From the NCBI GenBank assembly GCA_029783825.1, contig JAREIK010002463.1, positions 343,501-407,500 of the forward strand: a stretch of DNA of 64,000 nucleotides, in the 5' to 3' direction. The notes under the pieces were generated by a model. The model had not been told where the DNA came from. It made no database searches and saw only the letters and a list, made by a program, of their open reading frames with translations. This DNA is from Sapria himalayana (Eukaryota > Streptophyta > Magnoliopsida > Malpighiales > Rafflesiaceae). The position numbers were made by a program, and so were the translations under genes. Shown here one piece after another: positions 12,201 to 26,479 of this stretch. Within the stretch, counting starts at the first letter, position 1. The number at the start of each line of letters is the position of its first letter.

Positions 12201-14939
12201 GATGTAAGTCATACACATATAGAGAAAACTTTAGAATCACCTCATCATGACCCACATAGGTTTACTACCATAAATATTCCATCTTTGTCCCATTTTACAC
12301 CGAACGATACTAATAGTTTCATCCCACCTATCTTAGGAGGCCCATGCATTAGTACTATAGTAGTGGTACTGGTAGGATATTCACAATCCATAATTTGTAT
12401 GCCATGTTATGAGAAACTCTTCATTTGGCCCATAATTGATAATAAATAGTATGTAGCTTTCTTAAATTTACTACATGCATTTATTATCATTTTTCAATTT
12501 TTTTTCATTTTAATTAAATATAAATTAAAATTTGAAAAAATTATAAGCATATTAAAATATTTGAATTTTGGTATTTTCAAATAATAACAACGTATGATAT
12601 TACTACTTGTTGAACATTATAATTTTGAATTAAACTAATTTTTTTACAATGTTTTGGATAAAAAATATAAATGAAATAAATAACTTAGTAGCATTAAAAT
12701 TTGTATTGTTTGTTAATATGTGATATACAAGCTCATGTTAAATTACTTATAGGTTTATTTATTTTGCTTTTCATACAATCAGAAAGATAACTAAGGAGAA
12801 ACTAGTTATAGATGATATAAAATGGAGTAAAGTGTCCCATAGTATGAAAGAATTTTATTGGGAAGAATTTGAAGTTCATTTTTCCTACATTTATTGATTT
12901 TCAATTTGGTATAATAAGATTTAGTCTTAAAATAAATTCATTACAATGTATTATTACTTTATTTGGTTTTTATAATAAATGTAAAAATAGAATAACGTTT
13001 CGGTAGTCTTGGTGAAGGATACATGGAAACATGTGGTAAGTGTTAGATATAATGTCAAACTTGGAAAATTGAGAAAAGATTATGGTAAAGATGCAAAGCC
13101 TAAAAATGTACTTCTTAGTGTTTGGATTAAATGGTGATAATACGGGAATAATGAGGAGTTCAAGGCCTTGTCACAGATGGCCTCACATAATCATCGATCA
13201 GAGAAAGAAAATAAAGGATCATAACCTTTAAAATGTATTGCAGGTTTAAAGGCAACCTACCAACATTGAGTAGATTTGGTATAATTAATTTTTATTTTTT
13301 GTTATTATTTAAATATTTTTAATCTAAATGATAATACCTATATGATAATGAATGATGTACCTTGGTAGTAACTAATATTTATTATCAGAAGGATGAGTTG
13401 AAACATCCACCAATACCGTTTGAGGTATTCAAGTGAATGCACTAGAAGAAGGATGGGTAATTTGTGGACAAGTGCTCAAATGATATAAATGTGAGTTTCT
13501 CATTTTGTACTTGTAGTTTTATTTGAAAATTACAAATAATAATTGAAAAAAAATTTAAAAAAATTATTTTATGGAATTAATTGTAAATAAAATGCAAAGA
13601 CATGTATATTTTTTTAACATAACATATGATTTATTATCTATAGACTCATTAAAGATAATGACTAACTTTGTTTTCATATTATTTTTTAGTAGCAAAAGGA
13701 TAGTTTATTTTGACAATATAAAAATTATTTTAATACTTTAATTGATGAGTTATGTTGTATTTTAACAATTATAGGAAGTTGTGAAAAATATGGTTGCAAT
13801 TGCTTAATAATTGATAGATTTTTCTATAGAGGTGAAGAGATTAATGTTGAGCATATTGACATTTAGGCTGTCAAAATATAGCTGAAAAAATAGCTAGTGT
13901 ATAGTCTTGGTACCATGCATCTACATTTTATCTAGGTCTTGCTTGGAGTTCATTATCATCAGAATCTAATTACAATAATATGTTTGATGAGAGGTTGAAC
14001 GAGGAGATGCATGAAATTTAAGATAGATTACAAAGGAAAAATGAGGAGATATAACAAAAGAATGAAAAGATGCAAAAAAAGAATGAAGAAATGCAAAAGA
14101 AAATTGAAGAAATGAGAAAAAGAGAGGCTGAAAAATTTTAAAGAGAAGAGGAAAGAATGAAAAGTGAGGATAAAATATAATAGAAGATTTTGAAGACGGA
14201 AAAAATAATGTGTAAGTTGACATAGGCATCATCTATTTTTCATCATTTTGAAGTGGATCCATCTAGATCTCAAGATAACAATAGTCTTTAGGATAAGGAC
14301 TCGTATTTGTTTGTGATATTGTGTAATTAATTTTTTTGTAGTGAATGTATTTGATGTGAAATTAATGTTTTTGTATTAATATTTTTTTAATTAGATTATG
14401 AAATGTGTATTGAAATTTATGGACATTTATGTTTGTTATCTAATATTTTATTATATGGTGAATGTTATGTGAATGTCATTTGATGAGTAATATATTGATG
14501 TGCTTATTTGGTTGTAGGTTATATAGTTTTGCTATATAATTGTATATTATATGCAGCATATATAAACTACAAAAATTAAACAAGTTTTTGTAGTAGACTA
14601 TAGAAATGGAAAATTTTATTTCTAAATACATTTCTAAATAGAAATGGATCATGCATTTCTTTGATAATCCATCACTCATTTAGAAATAGATAATAAGTTT
14701 TTATTTTTTCCATCAGAAAATTAGTGATCGAATCCACGATTAGTTAGCCATCTCAAGTTTTATCGGCGGATTTATTCTCTCTTTTTGTAGAAACATCATT
14801 GCATTATCTATTTCTAAAATTTTAGAGAGGATGATTTTAAAAATGTATTTTTTTTGTTTATAATTACATCGCTATTTGAACATATCGATACAATTAGAAA
14901 TAGAATAGGGCATTTCTAGTTCTATCTTTTTTTATAGTA
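12200..14939 (+). mobile_element. CACTA (En/Spm) element, 3' portion, plus strand
   Basis: Collinear over its length with the reverse complement of about 27,618-30,300, including landmarks such as CCTATCTTAGGAGGCCCATG and a closely matching 3' end. The terminus at about 14,925-14,939 reads TTTTTTTATAGTA where the sister copy implies TTTTCTTGTAGTG, so the CACTA signature has decayed. Only the second gene and the 3' subterminal region are present; no TNP2 sequence precedes it. Sequence identity to the sister copy is roughly 80% by eye in the coding part. Confidence 0.8.
12790..14290 (+). pseudogene. CACTA second gene, Transposase_24 (Ptta/En/Spm) like
   Basis: Read with stops and intron-like gaps. 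Near 12,790-12,890 the frame gives KLVIDDIKWSKV then MKEFYWEEF, matching the conserved W and F(Y)xxEF of the plant Transposase_24 domain. At 13,120-13,210 a W, then EEFKALSQMASHNHRSE, and at 13,390-13,490 LKHPPIPFEVF then KKDG and FVD, follow the usual order of that family. At 13,978-14,290 a Lys/Glu-rich stretch (RNEEI, QKNEEM type repeats) looks like the coiled-coil C-terminus. In active CACTA elements the second product binds the subterminal repeats. Many stops: inactive. Confidence 0.72.
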
Positions 14940-15722
14940 AGATAGATAGATAGATACAAAGATTGATAGATAGTTACAAAGATTGATAGATTAATAGATT
15001 GATATATAGATAAATAGATAGACAGATAGATAAATAAATAGAAAGATAGATAAGTAGATAGACAAATAGATAAAAAATACTATTTGACAGATAGACAGAT
15101 CGTAGATGGATAGAAAGAAAGAAAGTTAGATAGAAAAATAGATAGATAGTTAGATATAAAGATAGACAGATAAATAGATAAATAGATAGATGAATGGATA
15201 GAGATATTGGAAAATAGATAGATAGACAGATAGACAGACAGATAGATAGACAAAAATATATATATAAAGATAGATAGATAAATAGACAAATAAACTGATA
15301 GATAGATAAATAAATTGATAGATAGATAAATAAATTGATAGATAGACATATAGATAGATATATAGATAGAGAAATAGATAGATTGAAAAATAGATAGTCA
15401 AACAAACAAAGAGATATAAATAGATAGATAAATTAATAAATATATAGATAGATAAACAAATAAATAGATATAAATATAGATAGATAAATAGGCAAATAAA
15501 CAAATTGATAGATAGACAAATAGATAGATAGACATATAGATAGATATATAGATAAAGAAATATATAGATTTAAAAATAGATAGACAAACAAACAAAGAGA
15601 TAGAGATAGATAGATAGATCGAGAGATAGAAAGATAGATTACTAGATAGATATATATATAGATAGACAGATAGACCCGATAGACAGATAGACAGACAAAT
15701 AGATAGACAAACAGATTTATAA

Positions 15723-15753
<31 letters not shown>

Positions 15754-16760
15754 GATAAATAGATAGACACTTTGACAAATAGATAGATAGACAGACATAT
15801 ATATAGATAGATAGATAGATAGACAAATAGACAGATAGAAAAAAAGATAGATAGATATATAAATAGACATATAGATAGATAGATATATAAATAGATAGAT
15901 ATATAGATATATAGATAGACAAATAGATAGATAGATAGATAGATAGACAGACATACAGATAGATATACAAATGAATCAATGGACATATAGATATATAAAT
16001 AGAGAGAGAAAGAGAGATTGACAGATAGATAAGTAGATAGATAGATAGATAGATAGATAGACAAATTGATAAAAAGATAGATAAACAGATAAATAGATAG
16101 ACAAATAGATAGTTGAATAAATAGATATCTAGACAAATAGATAAATAATCAGATGGATAAATATATTGATAGATAGGCAGATATATAAAAAGATATGCAG
16201 ATAGATAAATAGAAAAATAGATAGACTAATAGATAGACATTCATATAGATAGACAAATAGACAAATCAAGACATTAGATAAATAGACGGTAAAACAAAGA
16301 GATAAATAGATATATACATAGATTAAATGATATATATAAAGCATGGTAGATAGATAGATAGGTAAACAGATAAATAGATGAATAAATTGAGAGATAGACT
16401 AATTGATAGATAGGTAGATAGATAGATAGATAGATAGATAGAAAGATTGAAAGTTAGATAGATAGACATATAGACATAAAGACATATAGATAGATAGATA
16501 GATAGATAAATTGACAGATAGATAGATATCTAGATACATAGATAGTGAAATTAACCAATAGATAAATAAATAGTTAGTCACATATATAAGTAAATAAATA
16601 AACATATAGATAAATATAAAGATAGAAAGACAGACAGATAGATAATTAGATAGATATAAAGATAGATAGAATGTTAGATAGATAGACAAATAGATTGATA
16701 CATATATAAATAGAAACATAGATAAAAATTTAGAAAGATAGACAAATAGATAGATAAAAG

Positions 16761-16796
<36 letters not shown>

Positions 16797-16910
16797 TATA
16801 GAAAAAAGATATATTGATTGATAGATAGATAGATAGATATAATGTTAGATAGATACACAAATAGACACATACATAGATAAATAGATACATAGATAGACAT
16901 TTTGACAAAT

Positions 16911-16942
<32 letters not shown>

Positions 16943-17254
16943 GACATATAGTAAGTTTAATAGATTGATAGATAGATAGATAGAAGATAGAAAAATAGAT
17001 AGATAAATAAAGATAGATGAACATGTAGATAGATAGACAAATATAAAAATAGATAAATAGATAGATAGATAAATAGACAAATACACATATAGACAAATAA
17101 ACATATAGATAAATAGATATATAGATAGACAAATAGATATATCAATAAATAGACTAACATAGAAAAACAAAAAGATAAATTGATATATAGATAAATAAAT
17201 AAATAGATAGATAAATAGATTGATAGATTGATAAATTCATAGATAGATATATAG

Positions 17255-17505
17255 GTGGGTGGGTAGGTAGCAAAGTTGATAGTTAGATAGATCGAAAGAA
17301 AAAAATATAGATAGATTGATATATATATATATATATATATATATAGTTTGATAGTTAAAAATATAGATAGATAGATACATAGATAGATAGATAAATAAAC
17401 TGATAGATTGAAAGATAAACAAAATAGATAGATATACAGATTGATAGAAAGACAGATAGACTATAGACAAATAGAAATATAGAGAGATAGACAAGTAGAT
17501 ATATA
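17255..17505. repeat. Higher-order duplication inside the GATA array, copy A
   Basis: Starts with a GGTGGGTGGGTAGGTAGC block, followed by GTTGATAGTTAGATAG, and ends with GAAATATAGAGAGATAGACA then AGTAGATATA. The same order of non-GATA landmarks recurs at 20,370-20,675. Confidence 0.65.
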
Positions 17506-19978
17506 GATATATAGACAAATATATCGATGGAAAGATAAATAAATAGATTGATAGATAGATATATCGAAAGATAGATAAATAAACAAATAAATAGATGGAC
17601 ATATAAATAAATGACAAAAAGATATATAGATATATAGACACATTGAAAGATATATATGTAGATAGAAAAATAGAAATATATATAAATAAAGATATAGACA
17701 GATATAAAAATAGATAGATTAATTCCATACATATAGTTAAACAAAAAGGAAAATTGATAGATAGACATATAGACAATCTAATAATGAGATAGATAGATAG
17801 AAATAAAGATACATTGATAGATAGATAATTACAAAGTTTGTAGATGAATAGATATATAGATGATTACATAGACATATAGGTAGATAGATACATATATCAA
17901 TATATAGACAGATAGACCGAGTGATAGATAGACTAATTGATAGAAAGATACATGGATAATAGACAGATTGACAGATTGAAAGATAGACATATATAGAGAG
18001 TGATAAATGGGCAGATAAATAGATAGATAAATAAATTTATAGATAAAAATATACATAGCTAGACAAATAGACATAAAGATAGATAGATATACAGATAAAT
18101 AGATTGATAGATATATAGACACACACATAGATAGAAAAATAGAAAGATAGAAAAATTGACAAACAAACAAACAAATAAAAAGATATATAGATAGACAGAT
18201 AGATAGGTAGATTAATAGATAAACAGTTATAAAGATAGATAAAGAGAATAACATATAGATAGATAGATAGATGGTAGATATATAGATAGAAAAATAAATT
18301 GATAGACAGATAAATAGAGAGACAAATATAAAATTATATAGATATAAAAATAGATAAATAGATAGATAGATACACAAATAGACAAATAGACAAAAAAGAT
18401 AGTAATATAGATAGACAAATAGATATTTCGACAAATAGATAGATATAAAGATAGATAGATAGACAGATAGGCATATAGATAGATAGATTGATAGATAGAT
18501 AGATAGATTGGCAGATTGATTGATTGATTGATTGATAAAAAAAAGATATAAATAGATAGATAGTTGGACATATAAATAAATAGACAAAGAGATAGATAGA
18601 TATATAGACACGTAGATAGATAAATAAATAGATATAAATATAGACAAATAGAGAGATAAAAAGATAAACATATAGACAAATGGATGGATAAATAGACATA
18701 CATATAGTTAGACAAATACACAAATCAATAGATAGACACATAGACAATCAAACAATGAGAGAAAGATAGTTAGATACATAGATATATAGATAACTATTAA
18801 ATAAATAGTTTGTAGATAAATAGATACATAGATAGATAGATAGACATATAAATAGAGAGATAGATAGATAGACAAATATACAAATTAATAGATAGTTTGA
18901 TTTATAAAAAAGATAGATAGACATTTAGACTGATAGATAGATTGATAGATAGACTTATATTGAGATAGATAGATGGACAGATAAATAGATCATTAAAGAT
19001 ATACAGATAAATATATATAAAAATAGATAGATACACAGATAGACATATAGATAAATAGACATATAGAATAATAGACATATAGATAGAATGATAGATAAGC
19101 AAATGGATAGATGTACATATAGATAGATAGACAAAGAGATAGATAGATAGATAGATAGACAAATATACAAACACATATAGATAGATAGATTGATTGATAA
19201 ATAGATTAACTAGTAGATAGATTGATATTAGATGGGTAGACAGATAGGTAGATTGACAAATAGATAGATAGATATATAAATAGATAGATAGATAAATATA
19301 TAGATAATATATAAACATACATATTGATATATAATTAGACAAATAAACACATAGGTAGAAAAATAGTCAAACAAAGAGATATATAGATAGATACAAAGAT
19401 TGATTAATAGATAGATACAAAGATTGTTAGATAGATAGATACATAGATAGACATATAGACAAGTAGACAGACAAATTGATTGATTGATAGACCAAAAGAC
19501 AAATATATAGATAGAAAAACAATTAGTATAGATAGTTGACATAGATAGAGATAGAAAGATAAACATATTTACAGATAAGCAGATTTGTAGATAAACATAT
19601 ACATAGATACACATTTAGATATTTAGATAGATAGATAGATAGATCAATATAAAGATTGATAGTTAGATAGATAGACAGATAGACATATAGACATATAAAC
19701 AGATATATTGATATATAAATAGATAGATAAATAAATTTATTGATAGATATATTGAAAGATAGATAGACAAGTAGATAAATAAATAGTTATATAAATAAAA
19801 AAATAAACAAATAGATAGATACACAAATAAACAAATAGGCAGAAAGATAAATAGTGATATAGTTATATACACAAGTATATGGGTATACAAATAGATAGAT
19901 CAATAGATAAACTTACAGACAAACAAACAAAAAGATAAATTAATAGATAGATAGATAAACATATAGAGAGAGAGAGAT

Positions 19979-20016
<38 letters not shown>

Positions 20017-20058
20017 ATTAATTGATTGATTGATAGTTAGATAAATAGATAGATAAAT

Positions 20059-20107
<49 letters not shown>

Positions 20108-20369
20108 AATAGATAAATAGATAGTTAGATAAATAGACAAATAGATATTTAGATAAATAGACAAAAAGACAAATAGTCATATAGATACATAGACAAATAG
20201 TCATATAGATATATAGGCATACATTTAGATAAACAAATAGATAGATCGATAGATTGATTGACAGATAATCAAACAAAAAGATAAATTAATAGATAGATAG
20301 ATATATAAACAATGTAATAGATAGATAGATTGATTGATTGAATGATTCATAGATAGAAAGATAGATAGG

Positions 20370-20675
20370 TAGCTATGTAGGTAGCTAAGTAGGTAGGTCA
20401 CTAGGTTGGTAGTTAGATAGATAGATAAAAACAAATAATATAGATCGATAGATAAATAGATATATAGATAGATAGATATATATATATAGATAGTTAGAAA
20501 GATAGATAGATATATAGACAGTCAAATAGATAGATAAATACATATATAGATAGACAGGCAAATAGATAAATAAATAGACAGAAAGACAAATAGATAGATA
20601 GATACATAGACAGATAAAGTATAGATAAATAGAAATATAGAGAAATAGACAAGTAGATATATTGGTAGATAGATA
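20370..20675. repeat. Higher-order duplication inside the GATA array, copy B
   Basis: GTAGGTAGC blocks, then GGTTGGTAGTTAGATAG, and ends with GAAATATAGAGAAATAGACA then AGTAGATATA, about 3.1 kb from copy A. Confidence 0.65.
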
Positions 20676-21791
20676 GAAAAATATATATATAGATAGACAG
20701 ATAGATAGAAATAAAGATAAATAGATAGACATATAAACAAATAGGCAAATAGCTAAATAGATAGATAGATATGCAAATAGAAAAATAGACAGATAGATTG
20801 ATACATAGACATATAGATAACAAATAAATAGATCAACAGATAGGCAGATTGAAAAACAAACGAAAAGATAATAGATAGATACATAGATATGCAGATAAAT
20901 AGATAGATAGTTAGAATTATATATAGAAAGATAGAGAGTTATATAGATATTTAGATAGATAAATAGATGGATAAATATATAGATAGATGAATAGACATGT
21001 AGATAGATAGACAAATATACAAATAGATAGATATAAAAATAGACAAATAGATTGATAGATAAATAGACAAATAGAAAAAAATATAGACATATAGTTAGAT
21101 AAATAGATAGATAAACAGATATACATATAAAAAATATATTGATATAATGATTTATAGAGAGAAAGATACGAGTATATATATATATATATACATAAAGAAA
21201 AAAGATAAATAGATAGAAAAACATATAGAAAAATGATAAATGGACATATAGATAGTTAAATAGACACACACACACACAAATATATATATATATATAGACA
21301 TATTGACAAATAGATAGATAGACAGATGGACAGTTAGACAAATAGATAATAGATATATAGATATATAGCCATACATTATATAGTTAGACAAATAGACAAA
21401 ACGACAGATAGAAAGATAAACAAAAAAAAACAAAGAAATAGAAAGAAAGATAGATACATTGATTCTTTTGATATATAGATAGATTTGTAGATAAATAAAT
21501 ACATATACAGACAAATAGACATATAGATAAATAGAACAATATATAAATAGAGATTGATAGAAAGATTGATTGACAGATAGATAGATAGACAGATAGATCG
21601 ATAAACAAATTGACATATAGACATAGAAAGAGATATATAGACATATAGACAAATACATAGATAGACAGATAAATAAATAGATAGATATACAGATAAATAG
21701 ATAGATAGTTAGAAAAATAGATAGATTGATTGCTTGATACACAGATAGAAAGACAAATATATAGAAAGATAGATAGATAGACAAATAGATC

Positions 21792-21828
<37 letters not shown>

Positions 21829-22466
21829 ATTAAAGAAATAGATAGATAGATAATGAAATAGATAGATAGACAAATAACTAGATAGACCAATAGACAAGTA
21901 TAAAAATAGATAGACAAATAGATAGACAAATAGATAGATATAAAGATATGTAGGTTGGTAGGTAGATAGACATATGTATAGATAGATAGATAGCTAGATA
22001 AAAAGATAGATAGATAAAAAGATAGATAGATCAATAGATAGAAAGATAGAAAGATAAATAGATAGACATATAGAAAGATAGACATGTAAATAGGTAGATA
22101 AATAGATTAATATATATATTCGTAGATAGAGATAGATAGACAGAAAGACAAATATAAAATAGATAGATATGCAAATAAATAGATAGACAAATAAACAGAT
22201 AGACATATAAACATATAGAATGATAAAAAATAGACAAAATAGACAAATAAACAAATAGTTAGATAGAAATATAGACAGACATATAGATAGACAAATATAT
22301 AGATCAATAGATACATAGATAAACAAACAAATTAAAAGTTAGATTGATAAATATATATAGATAGGTAGATTGATAGATAGTTAGTTAGTTAGTTAGACAA
22401 ATATATAGATATATAGATAGATAGATAGACGGGTAGGCCAATGGGTAGATTGATAATTAGACAAAT

Positions 22467-22525
<59 letters not shown>

Positions 22526-23663
22526 CAAAAATATAGATGGACAAATAAATACAAATATAGATAGATTGATAGACAATTAGAAAGTTAGAAATATAAAAAG
22601 TTAGACATGTAGACAGATAATTAGATATATAAATATATATAATTACAAATAAATAGAAAGATAGGTAGATAGACAGATGGATAGATAGACAGATAAGTAA
22701 TAAATAGATAGATATGTACATATATTGACAAATAGATAGATAGACAGATAGACAGATAAACATATAGTTAGATAAAAAAATATATAGATAAATTAATAAA
22801 TAGACAAATATATAGATAGACAAATAGATAGAGATACAGATAGATAAATTGACAGATCAATAGAAAGACAAATAGACACATAAACAAAGAGTTAGATTGA
22901 TAGATAAATAGATAGGTAGGTGGATAGATAGATATTTAGATAGAGTGATAGATTGATAGGCAGATAGATATCTAGATAGATAGACCGATGGATAGACTAA
23001 TATTTTGACAAATAGATGGATAGACAAATTGACAGATTGAAAAAGATTGATCAACAAATAGATAAATAAATAGATAGATAGACAGATAGACAAATATACA
23101 AACCAACAAAAAGATTGATATATAAATAGACAAATAGATAGATCAATATATAGAAAGATAGATAATAATACAAATCAGCGAAAAGAGAGGCATAAAGATA
23201 GATAAATAGATTGATCAATGCATAAACAAACAAATAGATTGATCAATAGATAGAAAGAAAAATATATAAATATATCGATAGATATATAGATAAGTAGATA
23301 GATAGATAGATAGATAAATAGATAAAAAAATATAGAAATAGATTAACTGATAGATAGATAGATAGATAGATATATAGATAGATAGATAGCTTGGATGATA
23401 GATAGATAGATAGATTTTCTGATAGATACATATATAGATAGATAGATAAATATATAGACATATAGATAGATAGATATTTAGATAGATATATAGACAGATA
23501 TATATTTATATAGATAGAAAGATAGATATATAAATAGATAGATAGATAGATAGACAAATATATAGATAGACATATTGATATATAAATAAAAAAATATAGA
23601 GGTAGATAGATAGATAGACAAATAAATTGATAAAAAAATAGATATATAGATAAAAAAATATAG

Positions 23664-23694
<31 letters not shown>

Positions 23695-24127
23695 AATATA
23701 GATACATACATAGATAGATTGATAGAGTGTCAATTAGATAGATAGATGGATGGATGGATGGATAGATGGATGGATGGATAGATAGACAGTCAGACAGATA
23801 GATAGATAGATAGAATGATAAATAGTTATATAGATATATAGATAAAAAGATAGATAGATAAATAGATAGACAAATACAAATAAAGAGATAGACTGATAAA
23901 CAGATTGACAGATAGAGAAATAGACATATAAAAAGATAAATAAGATAGACATATATATATATATATAATTAAATATAAATAAACAAATAGATATATTGAC
24001 AATTTGATAAATAGACAAATAGACAAATAGATAGATATACATATAGAGAGTCATGCAGATAGACAAATAGAAAAATTGACTGATTAATAATCTTATAAAT
24101 ATAAATGTAAATGTTATTAAAATAAGT

Positions 24128-24718
24128 TGATAAATATCACTACTTATCTATTTTTGAATGATAAATTCACACTAAAGTACATGTCTTACTATTCTTATTC
24201 ACTTAATTTTTAGGATCTACATCTCCATTTATATGGTCATACAACTATTTGACTAAAAGATAGTTACACATTCTTTTTTTCCAAATAAAAAGACTAAGTT
24301 TCAGTTAACTATTTTATGACATAGTGATTCTCAATGATAGAAAAAGTTAACATCAACATCAACATCAACCATCCATGAACCACACATATAATATTCCAAA
24401 TTACATTCGATATCACTATGCTTGTATAAAAAAATTTATAACTAATTATATGATTTCAAACCAAAAAGTTAAAGCATTGATATCACTGAATGACCTCCTT
24501 GATAGAAGTTTAGATACTACATTTTGGATGGTATCAAAAACCAAGACTCTTATATTAGTTATTGGGAATACTGGTCAGTAAGTGATTAATCCAAAACCTC
24601 TAAAAATTATTAGGATAAAATTTTGTTTGCCATTGACAAAACATTTAAATTCAAATATATAAATTAAGATTATATTTTCTATTTTTAAAAATGTCAAGTT
24701 TTTATAAAATAAAATCTA
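24128..24718. repeat. Dispersed repeat, copy 1 (possible LTR)
   Basis: Matches 46,270-46,857 along its length, for example GTACATGTCTT followed by CTATTCTTATTCACT, and later TATTTGACTAAAAGAT. It starts TGATAAATATCA, itself an inverted repeat. It may be a solo LTR, but no clear terminal CA or target duplication was found. Confidence 0.6.
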
Positions 24719-25499
24719 AATTAGTCAAAGTTTGATGCATAAAATCATTATGAAAGTTCACTATCCCCATTAATGTTCATCAATTTGCAAAAAGTTTTTT
24801 GAATTACAACTTTATAAATCATGGTACTCTTAAAAAAATTTTTAAAAAACTTAGTTATGTTTAATTTTTGTTCAGACATCAAAATGTAGAACAATTTATG
24901 TAGTTTTCCACTGAGAAGCAGAGAGAATTTAATTTTTATGTACATATTTTATACATTTGACAAATCATATTTAGAATTCCAAATCTTAATTGGGTATAGA
25001 TTTTTAAATTAAAATTAAAATGAGCCCTCTCATTTTTTTACTTTTAAAAGAATTATTCAATAAGATATTTTTCCAAGTGTACTCTTTGATCTCATTTTTA
25101 AATTAGTGACATTCTATATATATATATCATATTTTCTCTCAAATTGAATCAAATTTTTGAAATTCAATACTTTTTGGGTTAGAATGTGCTAATCTACATC
25201 TTGAAGTTTATGTATCATATTGTAGTTTTGGCACATAGACCTCATTGATGTAGATTATCTCTAGTCTAATGACATTTCTAAAAATTGATATTCATAATTC
25301 ATGTTGCAATTAATGAAAAAATTACTATAACTTTATTTGTCATTATTCTGCATTAATATAAAAAAAATGTAATATTGCTAGAGCAACATCTATATGAAGA
25401 GATAACAATGAATTTTTTAAAAGCTATTTTAAATGTCATAATACATAATTGATTTTTTATGTCTATTTGGTTTTGAGAATATTTTTTTCTAGAATTTGC
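24719..25499. other. AT-rich unassigned stretch
   Basis: No recognisable coding sequence. It lies downstream of the minus-strand gypsy integrase, so it may be the 3' end of that element, but I see no LTR boundary. Confidence 0.3.
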
Positions 25500-26060
25500 T
25501 TTAATTGTTTATTAGATGTCCCTACTTTCCCATTGGTATGTGGGTGATAAGCTAGGGAAAACTGGTATCTAATTTCAGACCAAGAAAATAAAGATTAATC
25601 ATCTTGTTAAAGTGAGTTTCTTCATCACTTATGATAGTAAGATATAATGCTTATTAAACAAATAAGGAAATGGCTCCGTGAAATCAATCCCCCACAATTT
25701 GAATAATTCAACTTCAAAAATTGAGTATGGCAGCATTGCATTCTCATAAAAGATATTTTTGACATCAATCACACCATGTTACAAAGGTGTGTGTGTTTTT
25801 AAATATGTTATAGGAAAAGTTTACCTTATTGTAGAACTTTTATGATTGTTTCATTGCTTCCGAAATGACCACCACATTCATGTAAGTGGCAATGCAACAA
25901 GATACACTATTTACTCTTTTAGGTATGCATCTCCTAATGATTTTGATTATCAACTTGGATGATGATTTGTAATATTTGTACAATATAAGCTCTTCTTAAT
26001 AATATTGCTTAAGCTCAGACAAGATAATTTCTTTCTTTGGCATGAAGTGAACTCCGGTGG
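25500..26060 (-). pseudogene. Gypsy integrase relic
   Basis: The minus strand gives IIRRCIPK, then a His-rich zinc-binding region, CDLCQK, and VELFKLWGIDFTEPFP with the first catalytic Asp. The order matches Athila/Tat integrase. Frames are broken by stops. Confidence 0.75.
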
Positions 26061-26479
26061 CATTGCCTTAGCTACCAGAAAGTTAACAAAATTTGCATGT
26101 CATGGAGTATAATCCAACATGGATAATGTTTAGAAACTACACATCCTTGAACATATCATTGATTTGGACTTCACAACTAGGAACCTCTAGTCTACAAAGA
26201 TTACCAGCTACGAGGTTTTCCATGACTTCCATATTTTTAATTTCAACATCTAATTTTAAAAGAAGGACAACTGAATAAGTCTAGATTTGACATCTTTTTT
26301 TTCAATGAGGTATTTAATTGTAGAATAGTTAGTTTGTATGGTTACTTTGTTGCCAATGAATTTTGGCTATAATTTATCAATGAAAAAAATAATTGTAAGT
26401 AGTTCCTTTTTAGTATTGACCTTCATTGAAAGTTTTACTTGCTTATTATATGACATGAATCCTTTGTCAACCTTTTTGC

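Larger units (their letters stand above)
14940..24080. repeat. Giant imperfect GATA/GACA tetranucleotide array
   Basis: About 9.1 kb of four-base-periodic sequence. On the plus strand it is mostly GATA with interspersed GACA, AATA, GAAA and ATATA variants, and few C residues outside GACA. It begins immediately after the decayed CACTA end and stops just before the dispersed repeat at 24,128. Inside are pure runs: (AT)n at 17,319-17,345, 19,986-20,013 and 20,063-20,105, (GT)n at 21,796-21,827, and GGAT runs at 23,745-23,780. Long minus-strand frames of repeated Ile-Tyr-Leu-Ser are an automatic result of translating the repeat and are not genes. Similar (GATA)n tracts are known in many eukaryotes, but this length with such diversity is unusual. 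Confidence 0.97.

Noticed and set aside
21796..21827. CRISPR-like or other regular spaced repeats in and around the array
   Set aside because: Only simple-sequence repeats are present, with no conserved repeat-spacer alternation, and the genome is a plant's.
14974..24066. Many long minus-strand frames rich in Ile, Tyr, Leu and Ser, resembling membrane proteins
   Set aside because: They are direct translations of TATC/TGTC repeats in all three frames of the array, with no other sequence support.
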